Assembly: GCA_964499575.1 (NCBI GenBank)
Contig: CAZCLK010000018.1
Span: 1-32,445, forward strand
Direction of reading: 5' to 3'
From: JAAYCT01 sp964499575
Lineage (GTDB): Bacteria; Bacillota; Clostridia; Saccharofermentanales; Saccharofermentanaceae
Length of the DNA stretch: 32,445 nucleotides
In this document: one piece after another, positions 8,072 to 17,309 of the stretch
Position numbering within the stretch: position 1 is the stretch's first letter
Layout of the letters: each line of letters starts with the position of its first letter
The notes under the pieces: generated by a model
Seen by the model: the letters and a program-made list of their open reading frames with translations, nothing else
Databases searched by the model: none
What the model was told of the DNA's origin: nothing
Program-made: the position numbers and the translations under genes

Positions 8072-8439
8072 TTGGACCCTATTCCGGCGCAACAGAAATC
8101 GCGTCGAGCACCTTCACCGAATATATACTGAACCTCTTCTTCCGGTACGACGGAAGTGATCGATGATTTATAAATCAGGTTCTGAGTGTTGTCGGCATCC
8201 AGAATAATGGATTGGTTATCGAACCCGACAATAACGCCGCGTCTTCTCTCCCCTGCCACCAAATGGATCGTAACGATATTGTTGTTCTTTCTGCAGTTAT
8301 TCAGGAATATTTCCTGCAAATTGGCGTTCTTAAATGATCGGAACGCCTCCTTCTGTCCCGGAGAATATTCGTTATCCGGGTCCGGATACTCGTGAATGAC
8401 GCCGACCGAAGCCTTCCTGAATGAATTCGTGTGATACAC
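8062..8439 (-). CDS. hfq: RNA chaperone Hfq with a long N-terminal extension
   Basis: Hfq forms a hexameric Sm ring that binds small RNAs and mRNAs. The Sm core spans residues 40-101 of 125, from NLQEIFLNN (Sm1) through FDNQSIIL to LIYKSSITSVVP (Sm2). The start is GTG 8439, because a near-perfect anti-16S sequence AGGAGGTGATC lies at 8442-8452. The upstream frame to 8535 would run through the promoter. This leaves about 40 polar, acidic residues before the core, whereas most Hfq proteins have only a few. The Sm2 YKH motif reads YKS here (Ser92), so the His that contacts uridine on the proximal face is replaced. The gene follows miaA, a conserved linkage, but has its own promoter. Confidence 0.92.
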   Translation of the reverse strand: MYHTNSFRKASVGVIHEYPDPDNEYSPGQKEAFRSFKNANLQEIFLNNCRKNNNIVTIHLVAGERRRGVIVGFDNQSIILDADNTQNLIYKSSITSVVPEEEVQYIFGEGARRDFCCAGIGSNHN

Positions 8440-8500
8440 CGCGATCACCTCCTCATAGAATTTCACGGATAGCGTATCACATCGAAAAAAACCTTTCGAT

Positions 8501-8529
8501 AGGATATATACGTTAATTTCACTTGACAA
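8501..8529 (-). promoter_or_regulatory. hfq promoter
   Basis: On the minus strand TTGTCA (8529-8524) is followed after 17 bases by TATCCT (8506-8501). This places the transcript start near 8494, about 55 bases before the GTG start at 8439. An inverted repeat ATCGAAA/TTTCGAT (8481-8500) covers the start region. Confidence 0.5.
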
Positions 8530-8593
8530 CATCATATTTACATGGCTTGAGAATGTATTGACGCATCTTCATGCCGGTCAACATACCGGATCG

Positions 8594-9541
8594 TTACGCA
8601 TATCCGAGCGTTATTGAATCAATTATGACATCTTTATCATCCGGTGCGATCCAAATCGCTTCCTTCATTTTTTTGAACCATGTTAATTGACGTTTCGCAT
8701 AGTTGCGCGTGCGTTGTTTAATCAAGCTTACGGTCTCCGAATAGGATCGCACCCCGTCGAAATACTCCGCGAATTCTTTGTATCCGATCGCTTGGATCGC
8801 CGTGGGTCCGATGAGTTCACCTTTTTCGAGAAGACTTAAGACTTCCTGTTCCAATCCCTTTGAAATCATCTCATCCACGCGGTGATCAATGCGCTGATAC
8901 AAGTTTTCGCGCGGTATGTTCACGACAAAAACTTTAAACGGGTACCTTGGGCCGTGCAGAAGGGAACGTTCGCGATAAAGGCTCAATGGTTCATTACTCT
9001 GACGATATACTTCTAAAGCGCGTATGACTCGTTTGGCGTTATGCGGGTGGATTTTTCCTGCGCTTTCGGGGTCCACCCTCATAAGTTCCCGATATGCGGT
9101 ATCACCGTTGTCAAGATTATACAGTTCGGTGACTTCTTCACGGGTCTTTGGAAGAACAGTAATCGGCGAATACTCGATCCCTTCGAAAAGAGAACTTGCA
9201 TATTGACCGGTCCCCCCGCAAAATACCGGCAAAGTTTCGGCTTTCAGCAGTTTTTCGATGACTGCGTAGGCTTGTTCCAGATAGTTAGCAACAGAGAATA
9301 CGCAATCGGTTCCGACGATGTCGATCAGATGATGATGAACCTCCTCTCTCTCCTCTTTCGTGGGTTTGGCTGTCCCGATGTCCATTCCCCGGTAGATCTG
9401 CATCGAGTCCATCGATACCAGTTCCGCGCATAGTTCCTTACAAAGAGAAAGCGCGAGCGCACTCTTGCCGACCGCGGTCGGTCCGCAAATGATCGGAATG
9501 TGCGAAATTTCTCCAATCGGTAATGTCAGTAACGGCGGCAT
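8594..9541 (-). CDS. miaA: tRNA dimethylallyltransferase (MiaA)
   Basis: MiaA transfers the dimethylallyl group from DMAPP to N6 of A37 in tRNAs that read UNN codons. The 315-residue protein has the P-loop GPTAVGKSA at residues 20-28, DSMQIYRGMDIGTAKPT, FCGGTGQY and the C-terminal tRNA-binding AIQAIGYKEF and RTRNYAKRQLTWFKK motifs. I chose ATG 9541, which has GGAG six bases upstream. The frame is open to 9649, but that start lies inside mutL and would give an extra 36 residues of no family character. It lies 40 bases after mutL in the miaB-mutS-mutL-miaA block. Its product is the substrate of MiaB, encoded in the same block. Confidence 0.95.
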   Translation of the reverse strand: MPPLLTLPIGEISHIPIICGPTAVGKSALALSLCKELCAELVSMDSMQIYRGMDIGTAKPTKEEREEVHHHLIDIVGTDCVFSVANYLEQAYAVIEKLLKAETLPVFCGGTGQYASSLFEGIEYSPITVLPKTREEVTELYNLDNGDTAYRELMRVDPESAGKIHPHNAKRVIRALEVYRQSNEPLSLYRERSLLHGPRYPFKVFVVNIPRENLYQRIDHRVDEMISKGLEQEVLSLLEKGELIGPTAIQAIGYKEFAEYFDGVRSYSETVSLIKQRTRNYAKRQLTWFKKMKEAIWIAPDDKDVIIDSITLGYA

Positions 9542-9581
9542 CGCGATCTCCAAAGAAACGGTTCGGTTTTTGTGGAAGACA

Positions 9582-11528
9582 TTACAGGATTCGTTTAAAT
9601 TCCTTTTCAATAACTTTTCTGGAAAATCGAACGATGACCGGTCTTCCATGCGGGCATGAAAACGGGTTGTCCAGTATAGTCAAGCTGTCGATCAACGCGC
9701 GAATTTCTTGAGGATCCAATCGGTCATGGGCTTTAACGGCAGCCTTGCACGCTGCGGTTGCCATCGCCAGCAGGTATTTTTCATCCGATGCGTCAGTCTC
9801 GGATTTCAACGTTTCGGTCATATCGATAAAAACCGCAGTGATGCTTTTTTCCGGAAGAAATGAAGGAGCATAACGGATCGCAATCTCCCGTGGTCCTACA
9901 CGATCAAAATCAAACCCGAGTCCGAGATACTTATTCCTGTTCTCGTCGACAAAATCCGAGTCCGAGGCCGTAAGAGTAACAACCGGCGGCGTGATTAATT
10001 GCTGTGACGGTATATTTAAGCGGTCACGCGAAGAATCTTCCTTAAGAAGTTTTTCATAGAGTACCTTCTCATGCGCCGCATGCTGATCTAAAACAATCAG
10101 ATTGTCTTTCGACTCAAGAAGGATATATGTATTAAAAAGGGTTCCGATATAGCGGGCGTTCTTGATATCCGATAATGCAATTTCCCGGTCCCGGGCATTA
10201 CCAAGTACGGCTTGGATTCGATCTGTTTGCATTTCGTCCCGAGGATAGTACGTCTGTTGTATAAGAATGTTCGGATCGGACGAATCGGAAAAAAGAACAT
10301 TCTGGCGTTGAGCGTACGCGTATTGATCGACATAATCCCCTGACTGCTTTGTCTTATCCGGCCACGAAGGATAAATATCTTCGGCTTTCGTCGGTTCGGC
10401 AACATCCCGACGTTCGGGCGACGTCATCGACGGATCATCCGTGTTTTGCGTTTCGTTCTCAATCCGATTCATCGGGGCGCCGGAGTGTGACGATCGCGAT
10501 ACAAATCCCTCCGATCCGGTCAGCGCGTCCGGGATGAGGGATTCGTTCATCAGCGCGCTCTGAAGAGCGTGGTAAACGGACCGGAAGATTTCCGAATCAT
10601 TCCAGAATCGTACTTCTGCCTTCTGCGGATGTACATTGACGTCGATCAGTGCCGGCGGGACATAGATCATCAGTACAACAAACGCGAATTTTCCTCGCAT
10701 AAGAAGCGTCTTATATGCTTCGTCAATCGCCGCCGAGATCGTTTTTGAACGAATGATACGATCGTTGACAAATATTGTCTGCTCACCTCTGCCGGAACGG
10801 GCAAGAACCGGCTTTCCGGCAAATCCGCGGACCTTGATCTGCTCGTTTGAGGAATCGATCGGAACGCAGCTGTCGACCACATCGCCACCGTAGACGCAAT
10901 ACAGGGCGGATCGCGGGTCGTTGTTGCCGGGCGTGTGAAGGATCTCTTTATCGTTCTTTAACAGTCGAAAAGAAACATCGGGACGGATCAGGGCGAACCG
11001 CTCGCACAATATGGTGACGTACTGTGCTTCCGTCTGGTCCTTTTTCAGAAACTTATACCGTGCGGGAACATTGAAGAAAAGATTTCGCACCTCGATCGTG
11101 GTGCCCCACACACCGGCATGCCGCTCGCGACGGATCGGCTTTCCGGCTTCAAGCTCTACCTTCGTTCCGTATTCATCGCCGACCTGCCGGGTCTTGAGGG
11201 AAATCATCGAAACCGCGGCGATGCTGGACAGGGCCTCCCCGCGAAATCCCATGGTCGACAAGTTTTCCAAATCATCAAGAGATGTGATTTTACTCGTTGC
11301 GTGGCACTCGAACGCGGCCGATGCATCTTCCTCATCCATTCCGCAACCGTTGTCCGTGACCCGGATCATCCTGATCCCGCCGTCCGTTATTTCGACGGTG
11401 ATAACGGAAGCGCCTGCATCAAGGGCGTTTTCAACCAACTCTTTAACGACCGAAGCCGGGCGCTCGACGACTTCTCCGGCGGCGATGCCGTTGGCTGTCA
11501 ATTGGTTCAGGAGTTTGATCCTACCCAT
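9582..11528 (-). CDS. mutL: DNA mismatch repair protein MutL (endonuclease type)
   Basis: MutL couples MutS mismatch recognition to strand incision. The 648-residue protein has a GHKL ATPase domain with ENALDAGA, DNGCGM and TMGFRGEALSSI, then a variable linker and a C-terminal dimerisation domain. That domain carries DQHAAHEKVLYE (from residue 481), the DQHA(X)2E(X)4E metal-dependent endonuclease motif, plus ACKAAVKA and CPHGRP. It is therefore the latent-nuclease form typical of bacteria without MutH/Dam. The start is ATG 11528, which overlaps the mutS stop by eight bases (ATGGGTAG). An upstream in-frame ATG at 11576 would lie deep in mutS. Confidence 0.96.
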   Translation of the reverse strand: MGRIKLLNQLTANGIAAGEVVERPASVVKELVENALDAGASVITVEITDGGIRMIRVTDNGCGMDEEDASAAFECHATSKITSLDDLENLSTMGFRGEALSSIAAVSMISLKTRQVGDEYGTKVELEAGKPIRRERHAGVWGTTIEVRNLFFNVPARYKFLKKDQTEAQYVTILCERFALIRPDVSFRLLKNDKEILHTPGNNDPRSALYCVYGGDVVDSCVPIDSSNEQIKVRGFAGKPVLARSGRGEQTIFVNDRIIRSKTISAAIDEAYKTLLMRGKFAFVVLMIYVPPALIDVNVHPQKAEVRFWNDSEIFRSVYHALQSALMNESLIPDALTGSEGFVSRSSHSGAPMNRIENETQNTDDPSMTSPERRDVAEPTKAEDIYPSWPDKTKQSGDYVDQYAYAQRQNVLFSDSSDPNILIQQTYYPRDEMQTDRIQAVLGNARDREIALSDIKNARYIGTLFNTYILLESKDNLIVLDQHAAHEKVLYEKLLKEDSSRDRLNIPSQQLITPPVVTLTASDSDFVDENRNKYLGLGFDFDRVGPREIAIRYAPSFLPEKSITAVFIDMTETLKSETDASDEKYLLAMATAACKAAVKAHDRLDPQEIRALIDSLTILDNPFSCPHGRPVIVRFSRKVIEKEFKRIL

Positions 11529-14256
11529 TATGTTCCTCTTCCTGTCCGGAGTACAACGGTCTCTCCTTTTCCGCACGGTCGATCAACGCATAAAGTATGT
11601 TCATGGATTCCAAAGGCGTCATTTTTGTAATGTCCAGCGACAACAATTCGTCCCGGATCGGGTCTTTCTGAATGAAAGTTTTACGCAGTGTGAAAATATC
11701 CATTTGCTTGTTCATCGGTCTTCCGAATAAATTGTCATCGCTCCCGAATCGATCTTCAGTATCGGTGTTTTCAATAACCGGCGTTGTACCTTCACGGATT
11801 ATTTTACTCTTTTCGAGTTCGATAAGCACCTTGCCGGCACGTAAAATAACATCTTCGGGGACTCCGGCCAGACGGGCGACCTCGATACCGTAACTGTCGT
11901 CGGTACCCCCGTACTCGATTTTATGCAGAAAGACAATTCTCCCGTCCTTCTCCTCAACCGCGACATGTGAATTGAATATGCCCGGGATCCTTCCTTCCAT
12001 TGTATTGAGCTCGTGATAATGCGTCGCAAAAATCATTCGGGCGAACATCACGGAGGGGTCGGCTATGAATTCGAGTATCGACCAGGCGATCGCCAATCCG
12101 TCGAAGGTGCTTGTTCCGCGGCCGATCTCGTCCATCAAAATCAGGCTTTTTCGCGTGGCGTTTCGAAGGATCGACGCGGCTTCATTCATTTCGATCATAA
12201 ACGTGGATTGGCCGGAGGAAATGTCATCCGATGAACCGATCCGCGTAAATATCCGGTCGACGACACCGATCCGGGCGTACTGAGCCGGAACATAACTTCC
12301 GATCTGAGCAAGCAGGACAATCAGCGCGACCTGTCGCATATACGTCGATTTTCCGGACATGTTCGGACCGGTCAGCACCATGATTCTTCGATTGTCTGCG
12401 TTCATCAGCGTGTCGTTCGGCACAAAATCCCCTGTCTGAAGCATTTTTTCGACGACGGGGTGACGCCCGGCTTCGATGATCAGATCGGAGGAACCGTCGA
12501 TTACTGGACGGGTGTACGAATCGCGCTGAGCCAGTTCCGCTAAAGACGAAACGACGTCCAGGAGCGCAATATGATCCGCGGTAGAATAAAGTCTTTGAGC
12601 GTGCTCGGCGATACGGTTTCTGATGTCGTTGAATAACTCGTATTCCAGTGTCATCAATCGCTGTTGCGCGCCGAGTATCGTGTCTTCCATGCGCTTCAGC
12701 TCTTCGGTGATAAAACGTTCCGCATTCGCCAGAGTTTGCCTGCGGACATAATAATCGGGCACCGCGGAGAGATTGCTTTTTGATATTTCGATATAATAGC
12801 CGAAAACCCGATTATAACCGATCTTCAAATTGCGTATTCCTGTCTTTTCGCGTTCCGACGCTTCCGTGTTCAGGATAAAGTCGCGACCGTGTTCGGCGGC
12901 TTCCTTGAGGCGGTCGACTTCAGAGGAAAAACCGGATTTAATGATTCCTCCGTCTTTGATCGTGATCGGCGCATCGTCGTCGATTGAGGAGTCGATTAAA
13001 GCATAAACGTCGGATAAGTCGTCAAAATCCGGACAGCGGATCCCGACAACGCCCCGTGAAAACCGTTGTGCGGTCTTTCCCAGAAAAGGAAGTTTACGCA
13101 GCGTGTTCTTGAGGTGGATCAAGTCACGAGGACCGGCGGTCGCGAGCGATATTTTGGACGCGAGTCGTTCCATATCCGCAATTCCGGACATCGCCTCGAT
13201 CAGTTCCTGACGATAGATGAACGATTCCAACATTTCTTCAATGGAGTCCTGACGCTCAGAAATTTGTCCTACGCTCACGAGCGGCTCGTCCAACCACCGG
13301 TGAAGGAGTCGGGCGCCCATCGAGGTAACGGTTTTGTCGATGGCCCACAGGAGACTGCCGCGCTTAGATTTTGTGCGGATCGTTTGGGTCAACTCGAGGT
13401 TCGTGCGGGTCGGAACATCAAGCTCCATCGAGTCGGTGATCGAAAAGATCCGTATTTTCGAAAAGTGATTGACTTCAAATCGTTGTGTCTCGTCCAAGTA
13501 TCGCAAAAGTGCGCCGGAGGCGGAGAACAGAAGCTGACGATCGTCGGTGTTTTTGCGGTCGGACGAGAATTCCGGGCGAAGTCTGGACGCATAATCGGAA
13601 GCAAAGTCCTTGTCGGGGCGCTCCTGGACGGTCAACGAAAACTGGACTTCTATGGTCCTCATAATCGGGAATTTTGAAAAGGCGCGATTACAGAGTATTT
13701 CTGATGGTGAGTATCTGGACAGCAGATTCATGAGTTGAGCGTCCGTGTTCCCGATCACAAGCTGGGTTGCTTCAAATGTCCCCGTCGCGATGTCCGCGAT
13801 TGCTATTCCGTATTGCATTCCGAGACGGTATATCGATAGAATAAAGTTATTCTTTTTATCATCCAAAGAGGATGAATCCACAAGAGTTCCGGGTGTGAGA
13901 ATCCGCGTGATCGCCCGCTTGACAATCCCCTTTGCGAGTGCGGGGTCTTCCATTTGATCGCAAATCGCGACCTTGTGCCCGTGAGATACTAGTTTCGCGA
14001 TATAAGACTGCGCGGCATGATGCGGAATACCGCACATCGGCGCGCGTTTATCAAGCCCGCAGTCCCGACCGGTCAGCGCAAGCTCCAAAACCGCGGAAGC
14101 CGTAATGGCGTCATCAAAAAACATCTCGTAGAAGTCACCCAAGCGGAACATCAATATCGCGTCCCGGCATTGCTCCTTCTGTTCGAGGTATTGAAGCATC
14201 ATCGGCGTGAGGCTTTCCCGGTTCAATGTATCATAAGTCAGCGGTTGATCATCCAT
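11521..14256 (-). CDS. mutS: DNA mismatch repair protein MutS
   Basis: MutS recognises base mismatches and recruits MutL. The 911-residue protein has the mismatch-wedging Phe42-Tyr-Glu44 motif (GDFYEMF), connector and lever domains, and an ABC-type ATPase. The Walker A GPNMSGKST is at residues 630-638, the Walker B region LILMDE and GRGTSTFDGLA are near 706-722, and FATHYHEL follows. All key residues are intact. Its ATG overlaps the miaB stop by eight bases (ATGGATGA), and mutL overlaps its own end in the same manner, so the three are probably translationally coupled. Confidence 0.97.
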   Translation of the reverse strand: MDDQPLTYDTLNRESLTPMMLQYLEQKEQCRDAILMFRLGDFYEMFFDDAITASAVLELALTGRDCGLDKRAPMCGIPHHAAQSYIAKLVSHGHKVAICDQMEDPALAKGIVKRAITRILTPGTLVDSSSLDDKKNNFILSIYRLGMQYGIAIADIATGTFEATQLVIGNTDAQLMNLLSRYSPSEILCNRAFSKFPIMRTIEVQFSLTVQERPDKDFASDYASRLRPEFSSDRKNTDDRQLLFSASGALLRYLDETQRFEVNHFSKIRIFSITDSMELDVPTRTNLELTQTIRTKSKRGSLLWAIDKTVTSMGARLLHRWLDEPLVSVGQISERQDSIEEMLESFIYRQELIEAMSGIADMERLASKISLATAGPRDLIHLKNTLRKLPFLGKTAQRFSRGVVGIRCPDFDDLSDVYALIDSSIDDDAPITIKDGGIIKSGFSSEVDRLKEAAEHGRDFILNTEASEREKTGIRNLKIGYNRVFGYYIEISKSNLSAVPDYYVRRQTLANAERFITEELKRMEDTILGAQQRLMTLEYELFNDIRNRIAEHAQRLYSTADHIALLDVVSSLAELAQRDSYTRPVIDGSSDLIIEAGRHPVVEKMLQTGDFVPNDTLMNADNRRIMVLTGPNMSGKSTYMRQVALIVLLAQIGSYVPAQYARIGVVDRIFTRIGSSDDISSGQSTFMIEMNEAASILRNATRKSLILMDEIGRGTSTFDGLAIAWSILEFIADPSVMFARMIFATHYHELNTMEGRIPGIFNSHVAVEEKDGRIVFLHKIEYGGTDDSYGIEVARLAGVPEDVILRAGKVLIELEKSKIIREGTTPVIENTDTEDRFGSDDNLFGRPMNKQMDIFTLRKTFIQKDPIRDELLSLDITKMTPLESMNILYALIDRAEKERPLYSGQEEEHNG

Positions 14257-15721
14257 CGGTAAAGTACTCCAGTTGCCCCTCGATTGAGAACGTTTTAGCC
14301 CGTATGAGTTTTACCATTGCTTGCTTCCCTTCGATGACCGGTCCGGTTCCGCCTTCTGAAATCAACGGATCAATGCCGCTCATCATGCCGTCGGGGATTG
14401 TAAAATTTATGAGCCGATTGGATGAAGTCCTTCCCGTAAACACCGTTTCATTGGTATGACTCACTCCCTCAATCAATATCTTTTCCGAATGCCCGACGAC
14501 GGATTGGTTCGATGCGAGCGAATGGGCGTTCTGAAGCGCCAGAAGCCGCGAAAAACGGTCAGACACCACTTCTTCGGGTACGGGGTCGGAAAATGATGCG
14601 GCGGCTGTCCCGGGCCTCGGAGAGTAGATAAACGTGAAGGCGGCATCAAATCGCACCTGCTCCATCAGATCCAGTGTGTCCTGAAAATCCTTCTCGGTTT
14701 CTCCCGGAAATCCGACGATGATATCGGTCGAAACGGTTCCGTCCGGCACGCGCTTTCTGTACAGCAACGCAGTTTCAAGATAACGCTCGCGCGTATATCC
14801 CCGATTCATTCGCCGGAGAACGTCGTTACTCCCCGATTGAAACGGAAGGTGCAGATGCCGTTCAACGGACGGATGCGCCGCGATGATGTCGATCAGTCTG
14901 TCCGACAAGTCCTTCGGATGTGATGTCATGAAACGAATTTGCGAAAATAAACCCATCCCGGAAACGGTTTCCAAAAGGTCCGTAAAATCAGGGGCGCCCG
15001 CGATGTCCTTCCCGTATGAATTAACATTCTGACCTAAGAGCATCACTTCTTTGAAGCCCTTTTCGGAAAGCCCGCGTAACTGATCGAGAATCCGGTTGAA
15101 CGCCCTCGAACGTTCTCTGCCGCGTGTATACGGTACGACGCAATATGTGCAAAAATTATTGCATCCGTACATAATCGGAACCAACGCCCTGAATGTGCGA
15201 CGACGCAATACCGGCAGGTCATCGTCGTCCGGGAGATAATCTTCATCGGAGACCTGTCTGATCTTATCCCCCCTGCTGATCCGCTCATACAGAAATTCAG
15301 GAAGTCTGTGTATATCCTGTGGTCCGAACAGGATATCGACCTGAGAAAAACTTTTCTTTATCCTTTCCAGATCCTCCCGAATCTTCGTCATGCATCCGCA
15401 CACGATGATCAGCATGTTCGGATTTTGGGCCTTCAAGGCCTTCCATGCTCCCAGATTTCCGAAAAGGCGATCCTCCGCATTTTCCCGGATTGCGCATGTG
15501 TTCATCAGCAATACATCCGGATTGTCGCCCGAATCTTCCTGAAATCCCATCCGCTCGAAAAGCCCGGCCATTTTTTCGCTGTCCGATTCGTTGAGTTGAC
15601 AACCGTATGTGCGGATAAAGTACGTCGGAACGCGGCCGAGCATCAAAAAATGCCGGCTCAATAAATCACAATAATGCTCTTGAATAATCAGATCTTCCTT
15701 CGATACAATGACAGAGGACAC
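14249..15721 (-). CDS. miaB: tRNA-2-methylthio-N6-dimethylallyladenosine synthase (MiaB)
   Basis: MiaB adds the methylthio group to C2 of i6A37 in tRNA, using two [4Fe-4S] clusters. The 490-residue protein has the N-terminal cluster cysteines Cys41, Cys76 and Cys110. The radical-SAM CxxxCxxC motif is at 187, 191 and 194 (YGCNNFCTYCVV), and a C-terminal TRAM domain follows. The start is GTG 15721, with GGGGTG just upstream. ATG 15643 is in frame but has no ribosome site and is closer to the first cluster Cys. The first 26 residues are not typical of the family, so the start is less sure. It heads the miaB-mutS-mutL-miaA block, and MiaA makes its substrate. Confidence 0.94.
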   Translation of the reverse strand: MSSVIVSKEDLIIQEHYCDLLSRHFLMLGRVPTYFIRTYGCQLNESDSEKMAGLFERMGFQEDSGDNPDVLLMNTCAIRENAEDRLFGNLGAWKALKAQNPNMLIIVCGCMTKIREDLERIKKSFSQVDILFGPQDIHRLPEFLYERISRGDKIRQVSDEDYLPDDDDLPVLRRRTFRALVPIMYGCNNFCTYCVVPYTRGRERSRAFNRILDQLRGLSEKGFKEVMLLGQNVNSYGKDIAGAPDFTDLLETVSGMGLFSQIRFMTSHPKDLSDRLIDIIAAHPSVERHLHLPFQSGSNDVLRRMNRGYTRERYLETALLYRKRVPDGTVSTDIIVGFPGETEKDFQDTLDLMEQVRFDAAFTFIYSPRPGTAAASFSDPVPEEVVSDRFSRLLALQNAHSLASNQSVVGHSEKILIEGVSHTNETVFTGRTSSNRLINFTIPDGMMSGIDPLISEGGTGPVIEGKQAMVKLIRAKTFSIEGQLEYFTDG

Positions 15722-15781
15722 ACGTTCACCCCACTGAAAATCAATACAGATATCATATCAAAACAAGGGGTGTTTGGGAAA

Positions 15782-15809
15782 TGGACAATTATCGGTTAGA
15801 ATGTACAAT
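15782..15809 (+). promoter_or_regulatory. Promoter of the DacF-like gene
   Basis: TGGACA (15782-15787) is followed after 16 bases by TACAAT (15804-15809). This places the transcript start near 15816, just before GGAGG at 15822-15826. It argues against translation starting at the upstream in-frame TTG at 15774. Confidence 0.5.
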
Positions 15810-15833
15810 AGTCCCGCGGACGGAGGTGTGATC

Positions 15834-17258
15834 TTGTCATGTAAGCGCCGGATTACCGGAATTATGTCTTTGACTCTGATCATTTTACTGGTGACCGGTA
15901 TGGCTCAGCCGATCGGTATTCCTTCATGTTCTTCCGTGGCGCTTTGTCCGGTATTTTCTTCCGCCAAGGGAGCCGTACGGCATGAAACCGAATTACTGGA
16001 CGAATCACCGGATGGTCTTCCGGATATCGACGGCCGGTCGTTTCTGCTTTTCGATGCCTTATCGGATACGTTTCTGGTCGGTAAAAACTGCGACGAAAAA
16101 ACGGATCCTGCCAGTATGACGATGGTTATGACGGTCGTTTTGGCACTGGAGAATTTAAAGCAGGACACTATGATTACAGTTACGGCGGACATGCTCGAAT
16201 ATATTCCCCCCGAGTATGTTCGCCTCGGATTGATTATTGGCGAGGAAATATCCGTCCGCGACTGCATATACGCATCGTTGTTGATGACCGCAAACGACGC
16301 GTGCTCCGCTCTCGCGTTTGAAATCTCCGGTTCGCGGGAAGACTTTGCCAAACTGATGAACGAAAAAGCGGAGGAATTCGGTTGTAATGATACTAATTTC
16401 ACGAATCCGATCGGCTACCCGGACACCGGACATCATACCACGGCTCATGATATGGCTTTGATTATGAAAAAGGCATTGGAAAACGATACGTTTTCGGAAG
16501 TCTCGGAAACAGCAACCTATGTCGTTTTGCCGACGAACAAATATGCGGATACAAGAACCCTCAATAACGGAAATCGTTTTGTTTCGACAACAACGTATTC
16601 GTATGATAAATTTGTCGCCGGGAAAACCGGTTACTCCGAAATATCCGGTCAGAGCATCGTCGCGGCCGCACGCAGTGATGACAGGACACTGATCGGAGTG
16701 ATATTCGGAGCATCCGATCCCGAATTGCGATACTCGAATCTCATTGATTTATTTGAATATGGTTTTTTGCAATACACGACAACATTCAATGATGTATCCG
16801 AATATGAATCGGATATCAGCGAAGTCATTGATCGAATAAACGTAACCGTGAAAGAAATCGGTATGATAACAGCATCTTCCGTGACCGAACTTCAACCGTT
16901 TATTACCGTCCCGTCCTCTCGTTCTTTAGCAGGCTACAGCACCGGACTTGATTTGTCCGAAGTGGTGGTCGATCCGAATTCGGAATCGCAGGATCTTATC
17001 ATACCGGTATATCGTCAATACGCGGACGGGATCCGAATGGTCGTCGGTACAGTGAATGTTCATGTGGTTAAGGAATCTGCGATTATCGAGAACGATGTCG
17101 ATGATCGTAGCCGGTCAGAAATGATCCGGGATATAATCAGAAAAGCCGTTATTATCCTTTTGATGCTTTCGGCACTGCTCATCGCACTGGCCATTTTCCT
17201 TCGGATACAGAAACGCAGAAAATCATTAATGAACAGGAAAAATACCAAGGTGTTGTAA
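15834..17258 (+). CDS. DacF/PBP5-like D-Ala-D-Ala carboxypeptidase homologue with altered active-site motifs
   Basis: Members of this S11 family trim the terminal D-Ala from peptidoglycan stem peptides outside the membrane. The 474-residue protein has a signal-anchor-like N-terminus (about residues 10-25) and the peptidase domain. A beta-rich C-terminal domain and a C-terminal membrane helix near residues 433-452 follow. The family SxxK motif reads Ser94-Met-Thr-Met97, so the catalytic lysine is missing (ATG at 16122-16124). The SxN motif reads Thr152-Ala-Asn154. KTG (264-266) and the HHTTAHDMA segment are kept. I chose TTG 15834 because GGAGG lies seven bases upstream. The gene diverges from miaB and converges on tldE. 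It is either a non-catalytic relative or has changed chemistry. Without those residues I would have called it dacF. Confidence 0.9.
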   Translation: MSCKRRITGIMSLTLIILLVTGMAQPIGIPSCSSVALCPVFSSAKGAVRHETELLDESPDGLPDIDGRSFLLFDALSDTFLVGKNCDEKTDPASMTMVMTVVLALENLKQDTMITVTADMLEYIPPEYVRLGLIIGEEISVRDCIYASLLMTANDACSALAFEISGSREDFAKLMNEKAEEFGCNDTNFTNPIGYPDTGHHTTAHDMALIMKKALENDTFSEVSETATYVVLPTNKYADTRTLNNGNRFVSTTTYSYDKFVAGKTGYSEISGQSIVAAARSDDRTLIGVIFGASDPELRYSNLIDLFEYGFLQYTTTFNDVSEYESDISEVIDRINVTVKEIGMITASSVTELQPFITVPSSRSLAGYSTGLDLSEVVVDPNSESQDLIIPVYRQYADGIRMVVGTVNVHVVKESAIIENDVDDRSRSEMIRDIIRKAVIILLMLSALLIALAIFLRIQKRRKSLMNRKNTKVL

Positions 17259-17298
17259 GAAGCCCCGGAAATACTTCGGACAAAGCGGTTTCTTTTTT
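17259..17298 (+). terminator. Possible terminator after the DacF-like gene
   Basis: GAAGCC (17259-17264) can pair with GGTTTC (17287-17292) around a small internal hairpin, and six T residues follow at 17293-17298. The stem is short, so the call is tentative. It lies between two convergent genes. Confidence 0.35.
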
Positions 17299-17309
17299 CC
17301 GTAAAAGCC

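Noticed and set aside
8440..8535. ATG at 8535 as the hfq start
   Set aside because: The extra 32 codons run through the hfq promoter and leader, and the strong AGGAGGTGATC site points to GTG 8439.
12013..12283. Plus-strand open frames inside mutS and similar frames inside carB, tldD and pyrC
   Set aside because: They are opposite-strand shadows of well supported genes, with no ribosome sites or family motifs.
15774..15833. TTG 15774 as the start of the DacF-like gene
   Set aside because: It lies upstream of the likely promoter and adds residues with no signal-peptide character. GGAGG favours TTG 15834.
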